Shown: positions 58,229 to 64,000 of the stretch, in pieces | Position numbering within the stretch: position 1 is the first letter of the stretch | Layout: the number at the start of each line of letters is the position of its first letter | From: Bacilli bacterium | GTDB taxonomy: Bacteria > Bacillota_I > Bacilli_A > RF39 > UBA660 | Direction: 5' to 3' | Length of the DNA: 64,000 nt | NCBI GenBank assembly: GCA_017428495.1 | Contig: JAFRQS010000032.1 | Span: forward strand, 1 to 64,000 | Position numbers and translations under genes: made by a program | The notes under the pieces: generated by a model | Told to the model about the DNA's origin: nothing | Database searches by the model: none | What the model saw: only the letters and a program-made list of their open reading frames with translations

Positions 58229-59088
58229 TGATTATAGTAATAATTGGACCGACTGGTGTTGGTAAAACAAAATTATCACTTTCACTAGCTCATAAATATA
58301 ATGCAGAAATAATAAATGCTGATGCCATGCAAGTATATAAAGAAATGAATATAGGTACAGCTAAAGTAGAAGATACTGAAGGTATAGTACATCATTTATT
58401 AAGTATTAGAAGTGTAGATAATCCTTATTCTGTATATGAATATCAAAAAGATGGTAGAAAAGTATTAGATAAATTAATAAATGAAAACAAGATTGTAATA
58501 ATAGTTGGTGGTACAGGATTATATATTAAGGCTTTACTATATGATTATAGATTTAATGATGAAGATAGTAGTGAAGTTTATGATAATCTTTCTAATGAAG
58601 AAATATTAAATGAAATAAGAAAAGCAGAAGATACTGATATACATATAAACAATAGAAAAAGACTTGTAAGAGCTTTAAATAGGATAAAAAATAATAATGG
58701 AACTAGTAATAATGGCAATGAATTATTATATAAGAATGTATATTTTATAGGACTTACTACTGATAGAGATATATTGTATAAAAGAATTAATGATAGAGTA
58801 GATGAGATGGTTAGTGATGGACTACTTAATGAAGTAAAAGATTTATATGATAAAAATATAAATACTATACCTATAAATACAGCTATTGGTTATAAAGAAT
58901 TATATAAATATTTTAATAATGAAATAAGTATAGAAGATGCAATAAATTTAATAAAGAGAAATTCAAGAAGATATGCTAAAAGACAATACACATGGATTAA
59001 TAATAAAATGGATGTTAAATGGTTTGATGTTAATTTTAATGATTTTAATTCTACTATTAAAGAAGTAGAAGAATATTTACAAAAATAA
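58228..59088 (+). CDS. miaA: tRNA dimethylallyltransferase
   Basis: Adds the isopentenyl group to A37 of tRNAs reading UNN codons. 286 residues. P-loop GPTGVGKTKLS, INADAMQVYKEMNIGTAKV (DMAPP pocket), IVGGTGLYIKALLY and a final RYAKRQYTWINNK helix are diagnostic. The mid-domain is slightly short relative to E. coli. It starts in the mutL stop codon, an order (mutL-miaA) common in bacteria. Confidence 0.95.
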   Translation: MIIVIIGPTGVGKTKLSLSLAHKYNAEIINADAMQVYKEMNIGTAKVEDTEGIVHHLLSIRSVDNPYSVYEYQKDGRKVLDKLINENKIVIIVGGTGLYIKALLYDYRFNDEDSSEVYDNLSNEEILNEIRKAEDTDIHINNRKRLVRALNRIKNNNGTSNNGNELLYKNVYFIGLTTDRDILYKRINDRVDEMVSDGLLNEVKDLYDKNINTIPINTAIGYKELYKYFNNEISIEDAINLIKRNSRRYAKRQYTWINNKMDVKWFDVNFNDFNSTIKEVEEYLQK

Positions 59089-59103
59089 GTTTATATTAAA
59101 AAT

Positions 59104-59147
59104 AAAAGTACAAATAATAGAATAATAATTTAGTATTTGTACTTTTT
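59104..59147 (+). terminator. Terminator after miaA
   Basis: AAAGTACAAATA...TATTTGTACTTT, twelve-base stem with a 20-base loop, then TT. The remaining bases to 59220 hold no gene. Confidence 0.6.
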
Positions 59148-59270
59148 GTATGTAATTATATATTTAATTTTAAAATGTAATAAGTACATAATAATTACTT
59201 TTTATTTAGTTAAATCTTTTATTTAGTACTATAATTTGATATAATTATATTGGATGCTAGAGGTGAAATT

Positions 59271-61487
59271 ATGGCAAAGAGAAAAAAGAGAAAAAGTGAA
59301 GAAAAAGAAAGTAAACACGGGTTCGAATTAATAGGACTTTTGTGGATTTTAATATCTATAATTGGTTTTGGTGGTTCTGAGATATTTGGACCTGTTGGTA
59401 AGGTTATATCAAATTTTAGTATATTTCTTACAGGTTCTTTATGGATTGTTCCTTTAATATTTGTGTTTGTATTTGGTGCATATGAAGTAATAAAAAATGA
59501 GAAAATTAAAGCTTTATCACTTAGGTTATTTGGAGTATATTTAGTAGTTATTGGATTACTTGTATTCTGTCATATTAATTATGTTACTAAAAATAATGCA
59601 GAAATTATGGCTACATTAGAAAGTACAGTAGATCAATTATTAAGTGTGTTTGGTAATAATTTAGATCCAAATGGTGGTGGAATTATAGGTGCTGCATTCT
59701 CATTATTGTTTGTGAAATTATTTTCTGTAAAGGGTACTTATATTGTTTCTATATTTTTAATAGTTTGTGGAATAATTATTGCATTTAATATATCTATAAT
59801 TAATATTATTAAGAAGATGTTATCAAATCTTAAGAATATGTCATTTAAAAGGGAATTTAAGAAGCAAGGAATTACAGTTAATGTAGAAGAAGATCATGAA
59901 GATGAAGTAGAAGATTTAACTGGTAAAAAGATTATTAGTAGTTTAGATGAGTTAGATGATAGTAAGGAGGAAGAAGAGCAGGAAGAACTTGAAGCTTCTA
60001 CTATTAGTTATGAAGAGACAGTTGTAGATAATTATGTTCTTCCAGATTTTAGAACTATTTTAAAGAAACCTACTAAGGTTAATAGTAGTGAAAATAAGGC
60101 TGTAATTAGAGAAAATGTAGAAAAACTAGAAAGGGTTCTTAGTGATTTTGATATAGTTGCAAAAGTTGTAGCTATTAATGTAGGGCCATCTATTACTCAA
60201 TATGAAATGGAATTAAAAAGTGGTACTAAGGTTAATAAAGTATTATCAATTTCAAGAGAAATAGCATTAGCTCTTGCAGCAAAAGATATAAGAATACAGG
60301 CTCCAATACCTGGTAAGAGTACCATAGGTATAGAATTGCCTAATAAGACAAGTGTGGGAGTTACATTAAGAGAAATAATGGAAGATATTCCTAAATCTAT
60401 GGAAAGTTCAAAGCTTGCAGTTGCATTAGGTAAAAACATAATGGGTAAGACAATGTTTATGGAGATAAATAAGACACCACACTTACTTGTAGCTGGTGCA
60501 ACAGGTAGTGGTAAATCTGTATGTATAAATTCCATAATAGTTACATTGCTTCTTAGAACTAAGCCGAGTGAAGTTAAAATGGTATTAGTTGATCCTAAAA
60601 AGGTTGAAATGAGTATGTATAATGGTGTGCCACATTTACTTATGCCAGTTGTAACAGATCCTAAAAAAGCAAGTATTGCACTTATGAAAATGGTATCTGA
60701 AATGGAAAGAAGATATAGTTTGTTTGAAGAAACGCGCACTAAGAATATTGGTGATTATAATAAATATGTTGAGGATAGAAGAAGAAACTTAAATGGAAAA
60801 TTTGAAAAATTACCTTATATAGTAATAATAATTGATGAACTTGCTGATTTAATGCTAGTAGCAGCAAAGGAAGTAGAAGATTCAATATTAAGAATTACTC
60901 AAATGGCTAGAGCAGCAGGTATACATTTAATTGTAGCAACACAAAGACCATCAACAGATGTTATTACAGGTATTGTTAAAGCAAATATTCCATCACGTAT
61001 TTCATTTGCGGTTTCATCAAGTATTGATTCAAGAACAATTCTTGATATGACAGGTGCAGAAAAATTACTTGGTAAAGGTGATATGTTATTCTTACCAATG
61101 GGTGAAAATAGTCCTGTTAGAATTCAAGGAGCTTATGTATCCGATGATGAAATAAATAAAGTTATTGATTATGTAGTTGGACAACAAAAGGCTCAATTTG
61201 ATAATAAATTTAATTTGGATGCAACTGCTACTACTATGCATAATGATGATGTAGATAGTAGTGATGTTGATGAAAAAGATGATCCTCTATATAAAGAGAT
61301 TGTTGAATTTGTAGTAAAAACAGGAAAAGCCTCTGCATCTTTACTTCAAAGAAAGTATAAGCTTGGTTATAATAGAGCAGCAAGGATAATAGATTTGTTG
61401 GAAGAAAGAGGTATAGTGGGTCCTCAAAATGGTTCAAAACCTAGAGAGGTTTTAGTTAAGTTAGAAGAAAAAGGTGATGAAGAGTGA
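59271..61487 (+). CDS. ftsK: DNA translocase FtsK/SpoIIIE
   Basis: A membrane-anchored ATP-driven motor that clears chromosome DNA from the division septum. 738 residues: a basic N-tail, four membrane helices (about 20-190), an acidic linker (210-260), then the motor with Walker A GATGSGKSVCINS near residue 409, VDPKKVEM, IIDELADLM (Walker B), RMTGAD-like TGAEKLLGKGDML, and the C-terminal winged-helix gamma domain (SASLLQRKYKLGYNRAARI) that reads KOPS/SRS sequences. ATG at 59271 follows AGAGGTG. A XerC/D-type recombinase lies two genes on. Confidence 0.95.
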   Translation: MAKRKKRKSEEKESKHGFELIGLLWILISIIGFGGSEIFGPVGKVISNFSIFLTGSLWIVPLIFVFVFGAYEVIKNEKIKALSLRLFGVYLVVIGLLVFCHINYVTKNNAEIMATLESTVDQLLSVFGNNLDPNGGGIIGAAFSLLFVKLFSVKGTYIVSIFLIVCGIIIAFNISIINIIKKMLSNLKNMSFKREFKKQGITVNVEEDHEDEVEDLTGKKIISSLDELDDSKEEEEQEELEASTISYEETVVDNYVLPDFRTILKKPTKVNSSENKAVIRENVEKLERVLSDFDIVAKVVAINVGPSITQYEMELKSGTKVNKVLSISREIALALAAKDIRIQAPIPGKSTIGIELPNKTSVGVTLREIMEDIPKSMESSKLAVALGKNIMGKTMFMEINKTPHLLVAGATGSGKSVCINSIIVTLLLRTKPSEVKMVLVDPKKVEMSMYNGVPHLLMPVVTDPKKASIALMKMVSEMERRYSLFEETRTKNIGDYNKYVEDRRRNLNGKFEKLPYIVIIIDELADLMLVAAKEVEDSILRITQMARAAGIHLIVATQRPSTDVITGIVKANIPSRISFAVSSSIDSRTILDMTGAEKLLGKGDMLFLPMGENSPVRIQGAYVSDDEINKVIDYVVGQQKAQFDNKFNLDATATTMHNDDVDSSDVDEKDDPLYKEIVEFVVKTGKASASLLQRKYKLGYNRAARIIDLLEERGIVGPQNGSKPREVLVKLEEKGDEE

Positions 61488-62167
61488 GAGGAGAGAATTA
61501 TTACTTAATATTAGTTATGAAATCTGGCCAATTATATAGAGTTTATCGAAAACCTATAACATTGCGTATGATGGATGAAAGAACTACTAAATATGAAAAT
61601 AAAGATGAACTAGTAAGAACTATAATTGCAAATACAGGTGTCCCAATAAGAATTAGTGATGTATTAAGTGTTAAAATAATGATGCAGCCTAATAAAGAAA
61701 AAGAAGTATATAAAAATGAAAAAGGGCCATTATATAGGAAAGATAATGGAGTACTAAGTATGGATTCTGTTGCTGCTAAATTTGAACTTTTAGCAAAAGA
61801 TAAGTCTTTTGTAAGAAAATTTATAAAAAAATATAAAGGTATTAAAAATTTTAATGGTATTGCATCTTCAATAGAAGCAGCTTTAAATAATGATGAAGAT
61901 TATTTAGAGGATTTGGCTTGTTTGTCAGAAAAATTATTTTCAACATATAAAGGCTCTAGAAATATATATTTAGCAATGAGAGCTTATGAACAAGAAAAGA
62001 AAATGAAGAAACAGAAAAAAGAATTATCAGTATATGATGTATCTGAAGATGAAAAAGAAGAAATGGAGATTGAATATTTAAAAGAACATGAAAGAGAATT
62101 GTTGGATATAGATGATTTTGTTGGTAAGGAAGATTTATCTCCATTTGATGCTCATAAGAAAAAATAG
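61484..62167 (+). CDS. Hypothetical protein downstream of ftsK
   Basis: 227 residues starting with GTG at 61484, overlapping the ftsK stop (GTGA); AAGGTGATG is its ribosome site. The first 75 residues look like a small beta domain (YLILVMKSGQLYRVYRK, VLSVKIMMQP), then a helical, very charged region. No family is recognised. Coupling to ftsK suggests a role near the septum or chromosome segregation, but nothing in the sequence shows it. Confidence 0.65.
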   Translation: MRGENYYLILVMKSGQLYRVYRKPITLRMMDERTTKYENKDELVRTIIANTGVPIRISDVLSVKIMMQPNKEKEVYKNEKGPLYRKDNGVLSMDSVAAKFELLAKDKSFVRKFIKKYKGIKNFNGIASSIEAALNNDEDYLEDLACLSEKLFSTYKGSRNIYLAMRAYEQEKKMKKQKKELSVYDVSEDEKEEMEIEYLKEHERELLDIDDFVGKEDLSPFDAHKKK

Positions 62168-62191
62168 AATTAATGTATATTAATTCTTTTT
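62166..62191 (+). terminator. Terminator AGAATTAA...TTAATTCT
   Basis: Eight-base stem, six-base loop, then TTTT, overlapping the stop of the preceding gene and lying 15 bases before the recombinase gene. Confidence 0.55.
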
Positions 62192-62205
62192 AGTAGGGGA
62201 TTTAT

Positions 62206-63099
62206 ATGACTATAGATGAGTTTATAAAATATTTAAAAATAGAAAAAAATTATAGTAAGTACACAATTATGAATTATGAATTAGATATAAATGATTTTAT
62301 TAGTTTTTGTAATGAAGAAAAAATAAATATATATAAAATTAATTATAATGAAGTAAAAAAATATTTAATTAAATTATATGATAAAAAATATAAAGCATCT
62401 ACTATATCTAGAAAGATAAGTTCATTAAGAATGTATTATAAATTTTTGTATAATAATAAATTTGTAGATAAAAATATATTTAAATATATATCACTTCCTA
62501 AGAAGGAGAAGAGATTACCTAAATATATGACTAATACAGATATAGATGAAATATTTAATATACCTAATATAAAAACGCCAATAGGTCAAAGAAATAGACT
62601 TATTCTGGAATTGTTATATAGTACAGGTATTAGAGTATCTGAATTATGTAATATAAAAATAAATGATATTAATTTTGGAGAAAAGAGCATAAGAATATTA
62701 GGTAAGGGTTCTAAAGAAAGAATAGTATTATATGGTAAACCATGTGAAGAAATATTAGAAAAATATATAGAAGATGGAAGAAAAGTATTATTAAATGGAA
62801 AAAATAATGAATATTTAATAGTGGGAACTAATAAAGGAAATAGATCATTTAGTACTAGAAGTGTAGAATTAATTATTGATGATATAATAAAAAAAGCAGC
62901 ACTTAATAAAAATGTTACTCCTCATACTTTGAGACATACTTTTGCAACTCATTTATTAAATGAAGGCTGTGATATATTAATTGTTAAGGAATTGTTAGGA
63001 CATTCATCATTAGATACTACAGGAATATATACTCATGTTTCTAATGAAAGATTAAGAAAAGTATATTTGAATAGTCATCCTAGAGCAAAAAAAGATTGA
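62206..63099 (+). CDS. XerC/XerD-type tyrosine recombinase
   Basis: Resolves chromosome dimers at dif in concert with FtsK. 297 residues, the usual Xer size. An N-terminal SAM-like core-binding domain (about 1-85) is followed by the catalytic domain: Arg in STGIRVSEL, HTLRHTFATHLL (His-x-x-Arg), LLGHSSLDTT and the nucleophilic Tyr in IYTHVS. The chromosomal setting beside ftsK speaks for a housekeeping Xer rather than a phage integrase. Whether it is XerC, XerD or a single XerS-like enzyme cannot be told by eye. Confidence 0.9.
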   Translation: MTIDEFIKYLKIEKNYSKYTIMNYELDINDFISFCNEEKINIYKINYNEVKKYLIKLYDKKYKASTISRKISSLRMYYKFLYNNKFVDKNIFKYISLPKKEKRLPKYMTNTDIDEIFNIPNIKTPIGQRNRLILELLYSTGIRVSELCNIKINDINFGEKSIRILGKGSKERIVLYGKPCEEILEKYIEDGRKVLLNGKNNEYLIVGTNKGNRSFSTRSVELIIDDIIKKAALNKNVTPHTLRHTFATHLLNEGCDILIVKELLGHSSLDTTGIYTHVSNERLRKVYLNSHPRAKKD

Positions 63100-63157
63100 A
63101 ATAATATTTTATTTGTGTATAATAAAATTTGTAGGAAAATGATGGTAGGTGTTTGGT

Positions 63158-63460
63158 ATGAGTTATATTGTAAAAGGTGGTGCATATATAAATGAAGATA
63201 GATATGCACAAGTATTTATGAGAGCATATAATGAATTAACTCCAATGGAACAGAAAATAATATATGAAGCAAAGGTTAACAATGATAATAGATTGTATTC
63301 TGAATATTTAAAAATAGTTGTTAAGTTAGCAAGTAGTATATTTGATGAGGATGAATCATTAGGAATATTAGTTTATAGAAGAATGCTTCCTAATATAGTT
63401 TTAGAGAGCGATGAAGACGTTAAAGCATTTAATGATAAAATGAAAAGTAAGGTTAAATAA
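63158..63460 (+). CDS. Hypothetical protein, 100 residues
   Basis: A charged helical protein (RYAQVFMRAYNELTPMEQKII, given as two joined helices) with no recognised family, signal peptide or membrane segment. ATG at 63158 follows TAGGTG; the upstream in-frame start at 63149 lies against that site. It probably shares the recombinase transcript or a weak promoter at about 63120. Its end overlaps a bidirectional terminator. Confidence 0.65.
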   Translation: MSYIVKGGAYINEDRYAQVFMRAYNELTPMEQKIIYEAKVNNDNRLYSEYLKIVVKLASSIFDEDESLGILVYRRMLPNIVLESDEDVKAFNDKMKSKVK

Positions 63461-63474
63461 CCTTACTTTTTTAA
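63443..63474. terminator. Bidirectional terminator between the 100-residue gene and prsA
   Basis: AAAAGTAAGGTTA-AA-TAACCTTACTTTTTT; a long perfect stem between convergent genes. Confidence 0.9.
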
Positions 63475-64000
63475 TTTGATTTTTGTTCATTCATATAATG
63501 ATCATATCTAATCTTTAATTCAGCATCATAAATTTTTAATTCATTCTTTTCTCTTAACCAATCTAATGCAAAGATAGATATGTTTTCTGTATTACTAATT
63601 AAATTGTTAATTAATGTATCTTTAATATTATCTTTAGCTTCCTCTAATTTTGGTTTATCTTTTTGATCAGTCTTAAGTATAATATGATATCCAAATTGAG
63701 TTTTTACTGGTTCTTTAGTATATTCATTAACTTTCAATGCTACAGCAGCATCTTCAAATTCTGAAACCATTTCACCTCTATTAAAGTAACCTAAATTGCC
63801 ACCATCAGATGCACTTGAATCTTTAGAGTATTCTTTTGCTAAATCTTCGAATTTTGCACCATCATTTAATTTTTTAATAACTTCTTTTGCAGTAGCTAAA
63901 GCTTTTTCTTCAGCAGCCTTTTTTTCTTCATCAGTCATATCATCAGTAGCTTCAGATTTAATTAGTATGTGACTTGCTTTAATATCACCAATAGTCTTCT
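63471..64000 (-). CDS. prsA: PrsA-type peptidyl-prolyl isomerase (foldase), partial
   Basis: The frame stays open to the right edge, so the N-terminus is outside the window; 63938 is only an internal Met. The visible part is a PpiC/parvulin domain: KASHILIK at the edge, then KFEDLAKEYSKDSSASDGGNLGYFNRGEMV, split here as FEDLAKEYSKD and GGNLGYFNRGEMV, and later FGYHIILK. About 55 helical residues follow (ENISIFALDWLREK). PrsA lipoproteins help exported proteins fold outside the membrane. The lipobox and any second domain cannot be seen. Confidence 0.85.
   Translation of the reverse strand, partial: KTIGDIKASHILIKSEATDDMTDEEKKAAEEKALATAKEVIKKLNDGAKFEDLAKEYSKDSSASDGGNLGYFNRGEMVSEFEDAAVALKVNEYTKEPVKTQFGYHIILKTDQKDKPKLEEAKDNIKDTLINNLISNTENISIFALDWLREKNELKIYDAELKIRYDHYMNEQKSN

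Noticed and set aside
60197-60739. Minus-strand 180-codon frame within ftsK
   Set aside because: It lies across the FtsK motor domain, whose motifs are intact on the plus strand.
62206-63099. Phage integrase marking a second mobile element
   Set aside because: Size, sequence blocks and the position beside ftsK fit a chromosomal Xer recombinase; no phage genes or att repeats are nearby.
1-64000. Use of TGA as tryptophan (Mollicutes code)
   Set aside because: TGA acts as a stop at several overlapping gene ends (for example yvcK at 36523 and potC at 25154), and Trp is encoded by TGG throughout; murI also shows a cell wall.

Overview
The window is AT-rich (by eye about a quarter G+C) and reads with the standard code: TGA is used as a stop, for example at the yvcK/transglutaminase junction. 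Genes sit close together, often with ATGA or GTGA overlaps, AGAGGTG-type ribosome sites and extended TATAAT promoters. SAM-I and T-box leaders, lipoproteins, PrsA, an RsgI-like protein and no outer-membrane genes point to a low-GC Bacillota, probably an uncultured host-associated member of the Bacilli. No rRNA, tRNA or CRISPR array was seen.

Layout. 1-14 kb is an accessory region: the end of a tyrosine recombinase, a Fic protein, a gutted serine recombinase, then small genes with their own promoters, several followed by related spacers ending in AAGACTAG/CTAGTCTT terminators (deaminase, lipoprotein, zinc-ribbon protein, CPBP protease). It also holds asnA behind a T-box and an Asn-rich leader peptide, two nitroreductases, an AbrB-ABC exporter operon with a palindromic operator, a CDF transporter, a flavodoxin-cyclophilin lipoprotein and several gene remnants. 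14-18.5 kb holds NUDIX and two ABC-2 exporters, followed by an RsgI-like protein with a Cys-rich tail. 21.5-29.7 kb is a complete agmatine deiminase pathway (carbamate kinase, putrescine carbamoyltransferase, antiporter, agmatine deiminase) enclosing potABCD. 29.8-32.7 kb has a polysaccharide deacetylase, a CmpB-like membrane protein and an unusually short SAM synthetase under a SAM-I riboswitch. 33-38.8 kb is a T-box hisS-aspS operon (AspRS of archaeal type) continuing into yvcK, a transglutaminase-like membrane protein and a CotS/APH-like kinase.

38.7-41.1 kb holds two tandemly duplicated prepilin genes. The first ends in a roughly 95-bp patch of about 53% G+C with mostly NNY codons, which looks like a hypervariable region (possibly a retroelement target). 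41.2-51.5 kb is the most unusual part: a LysR gene divergent from nine tightly coupled genes (PHP, HprK-like, TIM barrel, SAH-hydrolase-like, PHP-MDR fusion, second HprK-like, APH-like kinase, Gfo/Idh-like, UDP-sugar dehydrogenase). I know of no described pathway with this combination; it looks like synthesis or turnover of a phosphorylated sugar-like or peptide-linked compound.

51.6-53.8 kb is a three-gene operon of unknown function. 53.8-64 kb is mostly housekeeping: uvrC, murI, mutL, miaA, ftsK/spoIIIE, a XerC/D recombinase and the end of a PrsA-type foldase running off the right edge.
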